Assembly (NCBI GenBank): GCA_013204585.1
Contig: JABMNL010000062.1
Location: 1-50,336, forward strand
Direction of reading: 5' to 3'
DNA from: SAR202 cluster bacterium
GTDB taxonomy: Bacteria; Chloroflexota; Dehalococcoidia; Lucifugimonadales; UBA3495
Length of the DNA stretch: 50,336 nt
Shown in pieces: positions 26,949 through 35,541 of the stretch (positions within the stretch are counted from its first letter, which is position 1; each line of letters opens with the position of its first letter). A program made the translations under genes and the position numbers. The notes beneath the pieces are model-generated. The model was not told the origin of the DNA. It did not search any database and worked only from the letters and a program-made list of their open reading frames with translations.

Positions 26949-27887
26949 TTGGAAATCGGAATCTCAATACCCCGGCTACCCGACGTGCCAGGTCTAAGGC
27001 GATTTGTTGAAACTGCGGAAGAGCTGGGATTTGAGTCGGTCTTGGCTGGCGACCATATCGTCTTGCCCACGGAAGGCACCAATCAGTACCCCTACACCAG
27101 CGACGGGTCGTTCTCCCGGCCAACCGACGAGCCATTCTTGGAGACCATGACTCTGCTGGGTTACCTGGCCGCCTGCACCAGCCGAATCAAGCTGGGCAGC
27201 ACGGTGATAATTCTTCCCTACCGAAACCCCGTGGTGCAGGCCAAGATGTTCGCCTCGCTGGACGTCTTAACCAATGGGCGAATCATCTGCGGCGTTGGCG
27301 TGGGCTGGCTGGAAAAGGAGTTTGAGATTCTGGGGTTGGACTACCACCAGCGTGGGGCAATGACCAACGAGTTTCTGGGCATCATGCAGGCGCTTTGGAC
27401 GCAACAGAACCCCGAGTACCACGGCAAGTTTTACAACATCGACGGAATTCAATTTGAACCGAAACCAGTGCAGAAACCCGGCATCCCCATCTGGGTTGGC
27501 GGTCACACCAAAGCCGCGCTAAGGAGGACGGCCAAATACGGTAGCTGCTGGCACACCACCCGTCAGACTCCCGAGTTTGTGGCCGAGAATCTGCCCTATC
27601 TAAGGGAGCGCGTCGAAAAAGAAGGCCGCGACCAATCTGAGGTCACCATTTCTCTCAAGCGGAGCCTGCACTTCACCGACATTGGTCTGGGCGAAGGCGG
27701 CTACGTGCGGAGCGGCGGGTCGTTGGTCGCCACCACCCAGGAAGTCATAGACGATATGCACGCCTGCCAGGAGATTGGCATCAATCAACTGACCTACGAC
27801 TTCCGGGTGGAGAGCCTGCCTGACTGCATCAAGGTGATGGAACACCTGGCCGACAAAGTGCTTCCGGTAGCCCGCCGGTTGGGTTAG
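26949..27887 (+). CDS. LLM-class F420-dependent oxidoreductase
   Basis: 312 residues from TTG 26949, picked because GGAGG ends nine bases earlier and the protein then starts MEIGISIPRLPDVPG. Luciferase-like TIM barrel: AEELGFESVLAGDHIVLP, LLGYLAACTSRIKLGSTVIILPYRNPV, GRIICGVGVGWLEKEF and KPGIPIWVGGHTKAALRRTAKYG are the typical segments of the TIGR03619-like group. Probably uses F420 or FMN; these enzymes are numerous in SAR202-type Chloroflexota and oxidise or desulfurise organics. Substrate unknown. Converges with the next gene at a 9-base gap. Confidence 0.92.
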   Translation: MEIGISIPRLPDVPGLRRFVETAEELGFESVLAGDHIVLPTEGTNQYPYTSDGSFSRPTDEPFLETMTLLGYLAACTSRIKLGSTVIILPYRNPVVQAKMFASLDVLTNGRIICGVGVGWLEKEFEILGLDYHQRGAMTNEFLGIMQALWTQQNPEYHGKFYNIDGIQFEPKPVQKPGIPIWVGGHTKAALRRTAKYGSCWHTTRQTPEFVAENLPYLRERVEKEGRDQSEVTISLKRSLHFTDIGLGEGGYVRSGGSLVATTQEVIDDMHACQEIGINQLTYDFRVESLPDCIKVMEHLADKVLPVARRLG

Positions 27888-27896
27888 GCGGGAACC

Positions 27897-28403
27897 CTAT
27901 AGGCCGCTGTCCTTAAACGACTTAGCCCTTTTCACCAATTCCTCATTGGTGTGGTTCATCTGCTCAATCTGTTTGTCCGTGACCTGCCGTTTGACCTGTC
28001 CCGGCGCTCCGGTCACAAACGAGCGAGCTGGCACCTGAGTGCCGCCCAATACCACCGAATTGGCAGCGACCAGGCAGTTCTCGCCCAGGGTGACCCGGTT
28101 CAAGATGGTGCAGTTATTGCCCAGTAGTGAGCCGGTTCCCACGCGGTCGCAGTGGACCACCACCGAGTGACCAACCGAAACATGGTCTTCAATGGTCAGG
28201 CCGTTGCCGTGAATCACCGACCCTTCTTGGATGTTGACATAATCTCCAATAACGATGGCATCGGGGCTATCGCCACGGATGGTTACGCCAGGCCAGATGC
28301 TGGCGTACTCGCCAATTTCAACGTTGCCGACAACGTAGGCAAACTCGCTGACCCATGCTGTCTCAGCTACTTTAGGGGTAATCCCGGATAGAGTTCGAAT
28401 CAA
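27897..28403 (-). CDS. Gamma-carbonic anhydrase-like hexapeptide-repeat protein
   Basis: 168 residues, TTG start behind GGAGGA. Left-handed beta-helix made of hexapeptide turns (VVGNVEIGEYASIWPGVTIRGD, IGDYVNIQEGSVIHGNG, IEDHVSVGHSVVVHCDRVG, LLGNNCTILNRVTLGENCLV) and a C-terminal helix. Metal ligands of the gamma-CA family appear as His in SVIHGN, and VGHSVVVHC. YrdA/PaaY-like proteins of this type may be carbonic anhydrases or thioesterase-related; which one cannot be told. Stands alone between convergent and tandem neighbours. Confidence 0.9.
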   Translation of the reverse strand: MIRTLSGITPKVAETAWVSEFAYVVGNVEIGEYASIWPGVTIRGDSPDAIVIGDYVNIQEGSVIHGNGLTIEDHVSVGHSVVVHCDRVGTGSLLGNNCTILNRVTLGENCLVAANSVVLGGTQVPARSFVTGAPGQVKRQVTDKQIEQMNHTNEELVKRAKSFKDSGL

Positions 28404-28587
28404 GTTAGTCCTCCAGACTTCGCAATAATTCCCGGCACGGCAAACCCACCGTGATAAATCTTCTTGAGCAGATTAGCGCCAGTCGTAGATTATATCTTAC
28501 GACCGAGTGCAGGTTAACTGGGAGGCAGGGGCAGGCAGAACTGTGCGGGATAACTAGGAAGCGGGGGAAATAAGGTGGGTGAGTGGC

Positions 28588-29115
28588 CTAGTACCTGACG
28601 GTGCCTACGGCCCGGCGCGCTTCACGGTCCAAATCCCGGTCCATGATGGTCTTCCGCTTGTCGTACTGCCGCTTGCCCCGAGCCAAGCCAATTTCCACCT
28701 TGGCAACGTGTCGCTTGATGTAAACACGCAGGGCCACGATAGTTAGACCCTTTTCGGCGGCGGAGCTGGACATCTGTTGAATCTCAGCGCGGTGGAGCAG
28801 CAACTTCCGGGACCGCTTGGGGTCATGATTATTAACGCTGGCGGGGTCGTACGGAGCGATATAGGCGTTGTGGAGCCACATCTCGCCGTCATGGGCTCTG
28901 GCGTAACAGTCGCTAAGGTCAATCTTTCCGGCCCTAATTGACTTGATTTCGGTGCCAGTTAACAACAATCCGGCCTCGTACCGCTCTAAAATCTCGTAGT
29001 TAAAATTGGCCCTCCGGTTGGATGCCACCGGGCGAAATTCACTACCAGCGGCCTTTTTGGGCGCCGCCTTTTTAGATGCCGGTACGGTTGGGGACGATGA
29101 ACTTTTCTTAGCCAC
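28588..29115 (-). CDS. smpB: SsrA-binding protein SmpB
   Basis: 175 residues, GTG start. Core matches SmpB: NRRANFNYEILERYEAGLLL, GTEIKSIRAGKIDLSDCYAR, GEMWLHNAYIAPYDPAS, RSRKLLLHRAEI and the tail ARGKRQYDKRKTIMDRD that mimics the codon-anticodon contact. It rescues stalled ribosomes with tmRNA. An unusual 25-residue Lys/Ala/Ser-rich extension (SKKAAPKKAAGSEF) precedes the core. Lies 16 bases after ctpA on the same strand, so the two form an operon. No tmRNA gene was recognised in the window. Confidence 0.96.
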   Translation of the reverse strand: MAKKSSSSPTVPASKKAAPKKAAGSEFRPVASNRRANFNYEILERYEAGLLLTGTEIKSIRAGKIDLSDCYARAHDGEMWLHNAYIAPYDPASVNNHDPKRSRKLLLHRAEIQQMSSSAAEKGLTIVALRVYIKRHVAKVEIGLARGKRQYDKRKTIMDRDLDREARRAVGTVRY

Positions 29116-29131
29116 TATTATTTAGATGCCA

Positions 29132-30334
29132 CTATTTAGATGCTACTACTGCGCCGCGGCTGATTTGTTCCTTCAGTATCTCAATTGCGCGGTCGAGATG
29201 CACGTCGTCGTCTTCATCTTCGACAGGTTCCAGCGTTACGTCGGGCGTAATACCTTCGCCTTCAATTAAGGTGCCCTTTGGAGTGTACCAACGGGCAATG
29301 GTAAAACCGATTCCGGAACCATCACCCAAAGGCCACAGGCTATTTACGCTGCCCTTGCCATAGGTGGTTGCTCCAATGACTGTGGCCCGCTGGTTGTCGA
29401 CCATTGCTCCGGTGAACACCTCACTGGCACTGGCGCTGAATCCATTTACCAGCACCACCATGGGAACATCCAAAGCTTTCCCGCCCGACTTCACGCCCCA
29501 ATTGCGGCGGTTCCCTTGGGCGTCGACCTGATACAGCACCAATCCATCACCAATGAAATTGCTGGCCACATCAACAACCGACGACACTAGCCCGCCCGGA
29601 TTGTTGCGTAGATCCACGACCAACCCAACTCCTTGGGACCTTTCGAACCGGTCCAGGGCTTCGTTCAATTCATCGGCGGTTGTTCCCGTAAATCCAGAGA
29701 TGCGCAGATGACCAATCCGCCCCACCTGCATTATTAGAGTCACGCTCTCCAGGTTGATAATATCCCGCTCTATCTCAATGGAGACCGGCTCCGAGCTATT
29801 CAGGTGCCGCAGCAACAAGGTCACCTTGGAGCCTTTATCACCCCTAATCAACCGGACAACTTCCAGGAGACTCATTCCCTGGACGCTCGTACTGTCCACT
29901 TCCAGGATGATGTCGCCAGGCCTAACACCGGCGGCCTCGGCAGGGGTATCGGGCATGGGCGATAGGATGGTCATCACCCCGTCGCGAATTCCAACCTCTG
30001 CGCCGATGCCACCAAAAAAGCCGCGAATATCTTCTTGCTCCAGCGAGTACTGTTCCTGGTCCAAGAACGAGGCGTAGGGGTCGTCTAGCGCACGGATCAT
30101 GCCGAGAATAGCGCCGTCGCTAATAGTCTGGGGGTCTAGATTTGCCCCATCGATTTGTTCATTCTGCAACAGTTCCCAAACTTCGCTAAGCCGCTGAAAC
30201 TCGGGGGGAAGACCCTCGATGTTAGTGTTGCCGTCACTGGCGCTACCACCGCCAAAACAGGCAACAGACAGCAACAGCGTGGCCGCCAAAACGGTCACGA
30301 TTAGGAAACGGATAGAAAAGAGGGTCCTGGTCAC
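29132..30334 (-). CDS. ctpA: Carboxy-terminal processing protease (S41), lipoprotein
   Basis: 400 residues, GTG start with AGGAG upstream. Lipoprotein signal (FLIVTVLAATLLLSVAC, lipobox Cys27). S41 N-terminal helices, PDZ domain (GIGAEVGIRDGVMTIL, PAEAAGVRPGDIILEVD), then the protease core: RIGHLRISGFTG, VVDLRNNPGGLVSSVVDVA, catalytic Ser in NGFSASASEVFTGA and catalytic Lys in TTYGKGSVN. Cleaves C-termini of exported or membrane proteins, anchored outside the membrane. Complete, ordinary length for the family. Confidence 0.95.
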   Translation of the reverse strand: MTRTLFSIRFLIVTVLAATLLLSVACFGGGSASDGNTNIEGLPPEFQRLSEVWELLQNEQIDGANLDPQTISDGAILGMIRALDDPYASFLDQEQYSLEQEDIRGFFGGIGAEVGIRDGVMTILSPMPDTPAEAAGVRPGDIILEVDSTSVQGMSLLEVVRLIRGDKGSKVTLLLRHLNSSEPVSIEIERDIINLESVTLIMQVGRIGHLRISGFTGTTADELNEALDRFERSQGVGLVVDLRNNPGGLVSSVVDVASNFIGDGLVLYQVDAQGNRRNWGVKSGGKALDVPMVVLVNGFSASASEVFTGAMVDNQRATVIGATTYGKGSVNSLWPLGDGSGIGFTIARWYTPKGTLIEGEGITPDVTLEPVEDEDDDVHLDRAIEILKEQISRGAVVASK

Positions 30335-30367
30335 TAGTGTTATCTCCTGCCGTGGAGCGGGGTGTGG

Positions 30368-30413
30368 CGTTTCATTAAATATACGACGTTAAATATACGA
30401 CGTTTCATTAAAT
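30368..30413. repeat. Nested direct repeats upstream of ctpA
   Basis: TAAATATACGACGT occurs twice in tandem (30376-30389, 30390-30403), and CGTTTCATTAAAT occurs on both sides (30368-30380 and 30401-30413). The spacing suggests a slipped 33-base duplication or repeated regulator sites in the ctpA-smpB promoter. Confidence 0.8.
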
Positions 30414-30592
30414 TAGTTCATTGCCGTGGTCGACTCGGTGCTTAATTTGATTCTTAATGCAATGAAAGCGGCGTTCCGGAAATGGGGCAATCCAGGCTCC
30501 GTGGCGTTCACTTAGCAGAGTTCGATTGTAACATAGCGTAGTCTTAACTAAGCCTGTGAACATGCTGACGTGCGAGGGTTTCGGCAGGCGCG

Positions 30593-30622
30593 TTGACACT
30601 GATTTCGGCAAGCTGCTAGCAT
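30593..30622 (+). promoter_or_regulatory. Probable promoter of the HMGS-like/thiolase pair
   Basis: Perfect TTGACA (30593-30598), 18-base spacer, TAGCAT (30617-30622; four of six). Transcription would begin near 30629, about 90 bases before the start codon used here. Confidence 0.5.
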
Positions 30623-30716
30623 GGCGGAAACCGGGCTGGCGCAGGCTGATTAATACGTGCTGGAATACGTGCTGGAACAGCATAGTTTAGGCCAGTCTCG
30701 CTTAGGATGGGAAAAT

Positions 30717-32129
30717 TTGGCTGGAATCTCGGCCTATGGGGCATACGTTCCCAGGTACCGATTGGGCGCGGAAACTGACGGCTGGGAATCCGCCGGACAG
30801 CGCTCCATCGCCAATTTTGACGAGGACAGCGTCTGCATGGCCGTGGCCGCTGGCATTGATTGCCTGACCGGCCATGACCGCCAAGAGATTGACGGCCTGC
30901 TATTCGCCACCACCACCCCTCCTTATTCTGAAAAGCAGTGCGCCTCGATAATCGCCACTGCCTTGGATTTAAGGCGGGACATTTTCACCGCCGACATCAC
31001 CAACGTGCTTAGGGCCGGCACAACGGCCTTGAAATCCGCATTGGACTCGGTTACCGCCGGTTCGGCCGAGAAAGTGCTGGTGATTGCCAGCGACAACCGG
31101 CAGGGCGCTCCCAAAGGCGAAGCCGAGCGCAACTCCGGAGACGGCGCGGCAGCCTTTATCATCTCCAATGAAGACGTCATCGCCGAGCAGGCTGGGTCTT
31201 ACACCATAACCGAGAACATGATGGACACCTGGCGCAGCGCGGGAGACCCGTTCGTCCGTTCCTGGGAAGACCGTTTCGCCATTGAAGAAGGACTGGAACG
31301 GATTCTGGGAGAAGCGGTCTCCGGTTTCATGGAAAAAGAGGGCGTTTCAGTCAAAGACGTCGGCAAGCTGGCCATGTACTCCCCCGACGGCCGCCGCCAC
31401 GCTCAGTTGGCCCGTCAATTAGGATTCCAGCCAGAGCAGGTCCAAGACCCATTGTTCGGCCGCCTGGGAAACACCGGAGCCGCTTTCCCGCTAATGCTAT
31501 TGGCTGGCGCTCTAGAAGACAGCACGCCGAATCAGTTGCTGCTTACAGTGGCCTATGGCGACGGCAGCGACGTACTAGGCTTCCGCACCACAGCTAAGAT
31601 TCAAGACTACGTGGCATCCTTCGGGGTCTCGGGTTACCTAGATTCGGGTCTGGTGCTGGACAGCTACGAAACCTTCGCCAAATGGCGGGACGTTTGGATT
31701 ACCGATTCTTCATCGAAACGACCCCAAGCGCAGTCTCCCTCAGTTACGGCAATGTGGCGCGAAAGCGACCAGAACATCCGGTTCCACGGCGCTGTCTGCA
31801 ACCAGTGCGGCTACGTGCAATACCCGCCCCAACGGGTCTGCGTCGAATGCCAGGGCCTGGACGATTCGTCCCCAATACGGCTCAGCGACCAACCGGGCAC
31901 GGTGTTCACCTACTCGTTGGACCACATAGCCGGAACGGTGGACACGCCTTTGGCCATCGCCGTAGTGAATTTCGAGTGTGGTGGCCGAGTACTCTGCACA
32001 ATGACTGACCGGGAGACCTCAGAAATAAAGATTGGTCTACCAGTGGAAATGAGTTTCCGCAAACTGCGGGTAGTGAACGGTATACATAACTATTACTGGA
32101 AAGCGATACCCCGCCGCCGCGCAGTCTAG
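30717..32129 (+). CDS. HMG-CoA synthase-like thiolase-fold protein fused to a DUF35 OB-fold domain
   Basis: 470 residues from TTG 30717 (AGGA upstream; family start AGISAYGAYVPRYRL). Residues 1-300 have the HMG-CoA synthase/KAS III fold (DEDSVCMAVAAGIDCL, RAGTTALKSALDSV, NSGDGAAAFIIS, GRLGNTGAAFPLMLLAGALE). Residues about 345-470 are a DUF35 unit: zinc ribbon CNQCGYVQYPPQRVCVECQG (Cys361, 364, 375, 378) and OB fold (GTVFTYSLDHIAGTVDTPLA). The Cys nucleophile of true HMG-CoA synthases (archaeal ACKAGT) is Leu98 here (VLRAGT), and the His motif is also altered. So it is probably not an HMG-CoA synthase. Followed by a thiolase gene, as in archaeal thiolase/HMGCS/DUF35 complexes. Confidence 0.88.
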   Translation: MAGISAYGAYVPRYRLGAETDGWESAGQRSIANFDEDSVCMAVAAGIDCLTGHDRQEIDGLLFATTTPPYSEKQCASIIATALDLRRDIFTADITNVLRAGTTALKSALDSVTAGSAEKVLVIASDNRQGAPKGEAERNSGDGAAAFIISNEDVIAEQAGSYTITENMMDTWRSAGDPFVRSWEDRFAIEEGLERILGEAVSGFMEKEGVSVKDVGKLAMYSPDGRRHAQLARQLGFQPEQVQDPLFGRLGNTGAAFPLMLLAGALEDSTPNQLLLTVAYGDGSDVLGFRTTAKIQDYVASFGVSGYLDSGLVLDSYETFAKWRDVWITDSSSKRPQAQSPSVTAMWRESDQNIRFHGAVCNQCGYVQYPPQRVCVECQGLDDSSPIRLSDQPGTVFTYSLDHIAGTVDTPLAIAVVNFECGGRVLCTMTDRETSEIKIGLPVEMSFRKLRVVNGIHNYYWKAIPRRRAV

Positions 32130-32178
32130 AATCCAGGAATCATACTGGGGTACAGGCATTGAGAATTAGGAGTACCAC

Positions 32179-33351
32179 ATGAGCGGGATTAAAGACCGGG
32201 TCGCCGTAATTGGCATGGGCTGCACCAAGTTCGGCGAACGCTGGGACTCCAGCGCCGCAGACCTGATGGTTGAGGCCGCCTACGAGGCCTACGAGGACGC
32301 TGGGCTCGAGGGCAAGGACATCCAGGCTGCCTGGGTCGGCACCGCTGCGTCGTTTCGCACTGCCCAACCGCTGGCGGCGGCCCTAAAGCTGGACTACATA
32401 CCCATCTCCCGGGTCGAGAACGCATGTGCCACCGGCACCGACGCCTTCCGCAACGCTTGCTACGCCGTGGCCGCCGGTATCTACGACATCGTGCTGGTCG
32501 TGGGGGTAGAAAAGCTCAAGGACTCGGGCTTCTCCGGCCTAGCAGTGCCTGAAGCGGTCGGTGCAGACGTTACGCCTCAGGTGCCGCCGCCATCCCAGTT
32601 TGCCCTGGCCGCCACCCGCTATTTCCACCAATATGACATTCCCTATGAAGAAGGGAAAATGACGCTGGCCCAGATTGCGTCCAAGAACCATCACAACGGG
32701 ACCATGAGCCCCAAGGCCCACTTCCAGCGTGAGGTTAGCGCGGAACAGGTGGTCAACGCGCCCATGGTCGCCTGGCCCTTGGGCCTGTTCGACTGCTGCG
32801 GTGTTTCCGACGGCGCGGCTGCTGCCATCATTACCACGCCTGAAATTGCGAAAACCTTCCGGGACGACTACATCTTGGTCAAGGGTATTGGTCTTTCGGT
32901 GGGTGCCTTTGGGATTATGCGCAACGACTGGGATTTCACCCACTTCCCTGAGACGGTCCGGGCCAGCCAGTCCGCCTACCAGGAGGCGGGTATCTCCGAC
33001 CCGCGTAAAGAGATTGACCTAGCCATGGTCCACGACTGTTTCACTATCACCGAGCTAATCATCTACGAGGACCTGGGGTTCAGTCCCCGGGGGCGGGCCA
33101 GCGAGGATGTGGCGGCAGGGACTTTCAGTCTCGAAGGGGAGTTGCCGGTGAACACCGACGGCGGCCTAAAATGCTTCGGCCACCCCATTGGGGCCAGCGG
33201 CGTACGCATGATTTACGAAGTCTACAAACAACTTCAGGGCAAGGCGGGCGGACGCCAGCTAAAGAACCCAACGCTGGGTCTAACCCACAACCTGGGAGGC
33301 CGTCCCGGTTCCTTCACCTGCTCAGTAGCCCTACTAGGCACTCGCGACTAG
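32179..33351 (+). CDS. SCP-x-type thiolase / acetyl-CoA acetyltransferase
   Basis: 390 residues, ATG start behind TTAGGAGT. Thiolase fold of the SCPx group: RVAVIGMGCTKFGERW, nucleophile Cys83 in VENACATGTDAF, DLAMVHDCFTITELI with the catalytic His, and GLKCFGHPIGASGVRM with the second Cys/His set, ending THNLGGRPGSFTCSVALLG. All catalytic residues are present, unlike in its upstream partner. These thiolases often need a DUF35 partner, which is fused to the preceding protein. Gap to the upstream gene is 49 bases. Probable role: thiolytic or condensing step on an acyl-CoA; the pathway is unknown. Confidence 0.93.
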   Translation: MSGIKDRVAVIGMGCTKFGERWDSSAADLMVEAAYEAYEDAGLEGKDIQAAWVGTAASFRTAQPLAAALKLDYIPISRVENACATGTDAFRNACYAVAAGIYDIVLVVGVEKLKDSGFSGLAVPEAVGADVTPQVPPPSQFALAATRYFHQYDIPYEEGKMTLAQIASKNHHNGTMSPKAHFQREVSAEQVVNAPMVAWPLGLFDCCGVSDGAAAAIITTPEIAKTFRDDYILVKGIGLSVGAFGIMRNDWDFTHFPETVRASQSAYQEAGISDPRKEIDLAMVHDCFTITELIIYEDLGFSPRGRASEDVAAGTFSLEGELPVNTDGGLKCFGHPIGASGVRMIYEVYKQLQGKAGGRQLKNPTLGLTHNLGGRPGSFTCSVALLGTRD

Positions 33352-33787
33352 GCGCTATAAGCGCGTTTCTACCTTCGGCACGACAACTTGGCTGGTTTGT
33401 ATCCGGTTTGAATCGCACTACCCGGCTGTCACCCTGAGCGTAGCGAAGGGTCTGCCAAGGTGATGATTGGAAGATTCTTCGTCGGCTGCGGCCTCCTCGG
33501 AATGACAATGTTAGACAAACTCCTATTTCCTATTGATGGGGAGGAATAGGATGCCAAGTATGGTCGATACTTTAGAGGTAAGACTCTCAATCAGGTCAGC
33601 CAACAACCATTTTTTATGCCTAAAATTAAGCCCTCGCAAAGCGTTATAGGCTCAATATTAGACATAATCTAAAATTTTGTTTAAAATCTGACCAAGAATT
33701 CGTTGTGCCGGGTAGGCTCCGAATGAAATAATCTTGGTGACATTAAGTGCGTGTGAGAGTGGGTGGGATGTCGTTTAGAAATTATGA
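33352..33787. other. 436-base intergenic region
   Basis: No gene supported. It contains a MITE-like element (33427-33507) in its first part and an AT-rich second part (about 33590-33690) that should hold the minC promoter. Confidence 0.6.
33427..33507. mobile_element. MITE/REP-like element with terminal inverted repeats
   Basis: An 81-base unit begins TGTCACCCTGAGCGTAGCGA and ends CCTCCTCGGAATGACA; the ends are imperfect inverted repeats (TGTCACCCTGAG against TGTCATTCCGAG). The internal AAGGGTCT and AGATTCTTCG blocks belong to a well-known type of intergenic repeat found in many bacteria as GTCATTCTGAGCGAAGCGAA. No coding capacity. Only one copy is seen in this window. Confidence 0.7.
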
Positions 33788-34663
33788 ATGGGCCACGGAG
33801 AGCTCGTGCTGAAGACCGGTGTAGTGCAGGTCGCAGCCAAGGGCACGGACGTGGCCTTTGTTATTGACGAAGAAGCCCCCTTTGATGTGGTGGCCGGGGA
33901 ACTGCGTGAGTACTTGGCCAAGCAGAACGGTCTGTGGTCCAAGGGCAACATTACGGTAAATGTCGGCCAACGAATGCTCGCCCGCGACGAACTGACTCAA
34001 GTGAAGTCGATTATCGAGACCCACTCGGGCCTCAAGGTCACCCGCTTTTGGTGCTCGCCCGAATCTCTGGGCACCGGCGACTTCCAGATTGAAGCGAAAG
34101 CCGCGACGGTAGAGTCATCAGCAAACACGTCGGGCGCACAACGCCAGCCACCAGCACACAACGAAATTGCGGTGCCAGAATCGCTGCCAGACCTCCCCGC
34201 AGATTCAATATCCGCCGTGGAGTCTGTGATTCAGGACCTACGAAGCCGTCAGAACAAGAACGGGGCCAGAAGCCGTAACCGCACTGAAGCCCTGTTCATC
34301 AAGTCCACCTTCCGATCGGGCGAATCTGTACATCATCCCGGAGATGTAGTGGTGCTAGCGGACGTTAACCCCGGCGCCGAGATTGCGGCCGACGGCGACA
34401 TAGTGGTGTTGGGGTCGCTAAAGGGATGGGCCCACGCCGGGGCCTCCGGCGACACCAAAGCAGTAATTATTGCCTTAGAACTCCCCTCGACTCGGTTTCA
34501 GATTGCCAAGTACGAGGGAATATCGCCGACCACAGCGCGGCGCAAATCCAAATCGTCTGCCTCCGGCCCCAAGATAGCCTACGTACGTAGCCGCTCCATC
34601 CACGTAGCGCCATTTGTCGGCCGGTTTGCGAGATACAGCAAAGGAGTACCTTATGACGGGTAG
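33788..34663 (+). CDS. minC: Septum site-determining protein MinC
   Basis: 291 residues. N-terminal MinC_N-like domain (1-110), a long polar linker (about 112-170, rich in Ala, Ser, Gln), and the C-terminal beta-helix domain: IKSTFRSGESVHHPGDVVVL, DVNPGAEIAADGDIVVLGSL, GWAHAGASGDTKAVIIALEL, FQIAKYEGISP. With MinD it blocks FtsZ assembly away from midcell. The linker and the Lys/Ser-rich tail before the end are longer than in E. coli MinC. Its stop (TAG) overlaps minD by 11 bases. Confidence 0.95.
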   Translation: MGHGELVLKTGVVQVAAKGTDVAFVIDEEAPFDVVAGELREYLAKQNGLWSKGNITVNVGQRMLARDELTQVKSIIETHSGLKVTRFWCSPESLGTGDFQIEAKAATVESSANTSGAQRQPPAHNEIAVPESLPDLPADSISAVESVIQDLRSRQNKNGARSRNRTEALFIKSTFRSGESVHHPGDVVVLADVNPGAEIAADGDIVVLGSLKGWAHAGASGDTKAVIIALELPSTRFQIAKYEGISPTTARRKSKSSASGPKIAYVRSRSIHVAPFVGRFARYSKGVPYDG

Positions 34664-35471
34664 GACCATCGTAATAACGTCGGGCAAGGGCGGCGTGGGC
34701 AAGACTACCGCGACCGCTAATATAGGCACCGGCCTGGCAATGCGCGGTCACAAAGTGATTGTCATCGACACCGACATCGGCCTGCGCAACCTGGACGTCA
34801 TCATGGGTCTGGAGAACCGTATCGTCTACGACCTGGTGAACGTCATCGAAGGCAAGTGCAAGATGAACCAGGCCATGATTAGGGACAAGCACGATTACGA
34901 GCTGTACCTAATTCCTGCGGCTCAGACCAGGGACAAGAACAGCATCGAACCGGAACAGCTCCGGGATTTGTGCGCTGAACTCGAAAAAGAGTTCGACTAT
35001 GTGCTCATTGATTGCCCGGCAGGAATTGAACAAGGCTTCAAGAACGCCATTGCCGCCGCCCAAGAGGCAATCATCGTAACCACCCCAGAGGTCTCGGCCA
35101 TCCGGGACGCAGACCGGGTAATCGGTCTGTTGGAGTCGTCGGGTCTGCACCGGCCACGGCTCATCATTAACCGCATCTCGCCAGAAATGGTCAAACGCGG
35201 AGACATGATGGACCAAAAGGACGTGGAAAATCTGCTGGCGGTCGAAGTCATCGGCCTGGTGCCGGCGGACGAAAACACGGTGGTGGCCGCCAATCGGGGG
35301 ATCCCGGTGGTGCACGACCGCAAATCCGCATCGGGCGGAGCGTTCTTAAGAATCGCCGCCCGAGTTGACGGCGAGGATATCCCGCTGATGGACTTGGAAC
35401 CCAAATCCGGCATCTTCTCCAAGTTCAGGGGTTTGGTCGGAATGAATGGAAGGGCTTACTCTCATGCGTGA
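34653..35471 (+). CDS. minD: Septum site-determining ATPase MinD
   Basis: 272 residues from ATG 34653 (AAGGAG six bases upstream). Deviant Walker A ITSGKGGVGKTTATANIG, DTDIGLRNLDVIMG, LIDCPAGIEQGF and TTPEVSAIRDADRVIG are diagnostic. ATP-dependent membrane binding positions MinC. The C-terminus (FSKFRGLVGMNGRAYSHA) is expected to hold the membrane-targeting amphipathic helix, but its last residues come from a segment duplicated at the minE start, so they may be a recent addition. Confidence 0.97.
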   Translation: MTGRTIVITSGKGGVGKTTATANIGTGLAMRGHKVIVIDTDIGLRNLDVIMGLENRIVYDLVNVIEGKCKMNQAMIRDKHDYELYLIPAAQTRDKNSIEPEQLRDLCAELEKEFDYVLIDCPAGIEQGFKNAIAAAQEAIIVTTPEVSAIRDADRVIGLLESSGLHRPRLIINRISPEMVKRGDMMDQKDVENLLAVEVIGLVPADENTVVAANRGIPVVHDRKSASGGAFLRIAARVDGEDIPLMDLEPKSGIFSKFRGLVGMNGRAYSHA

Positions 35472-35541
35472 GCTACTAAGTAGGCGTCTTAAATCAAACG
35501 GGAGGGCTTACTCTCATGCGTGAACTTCTACGTCGGCTTTT
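35451..35541 (+). repeat. Tandem duplication at the minD/minE junction
   Basis: 35451-35490 is repeated at 35503-35541 (offset 52). The first 21 bases are identical, AGGGCTTACTCTCATGCGTG plus A; the rest is about 70-80% alike. The first copy carries the end of minD overlapping a vestigial minE start (MRELLSRRLKSN, stops 19 codons on); the second carries the working minE start (MRELLRRLFNLS). Confidence 0.9.

Larger units (their letters stand above)
30335..30716. other. Divergent intergenic region
   Basis: 382 bases between ctpA and the HMGS-like gene, without a supported gene. It holds nested short repeats (30368-30413) next to ctpA and a likely promoter for the plus-strand gene at 30593. 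The rest shows nothing I can name. Confidence 0.5.
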
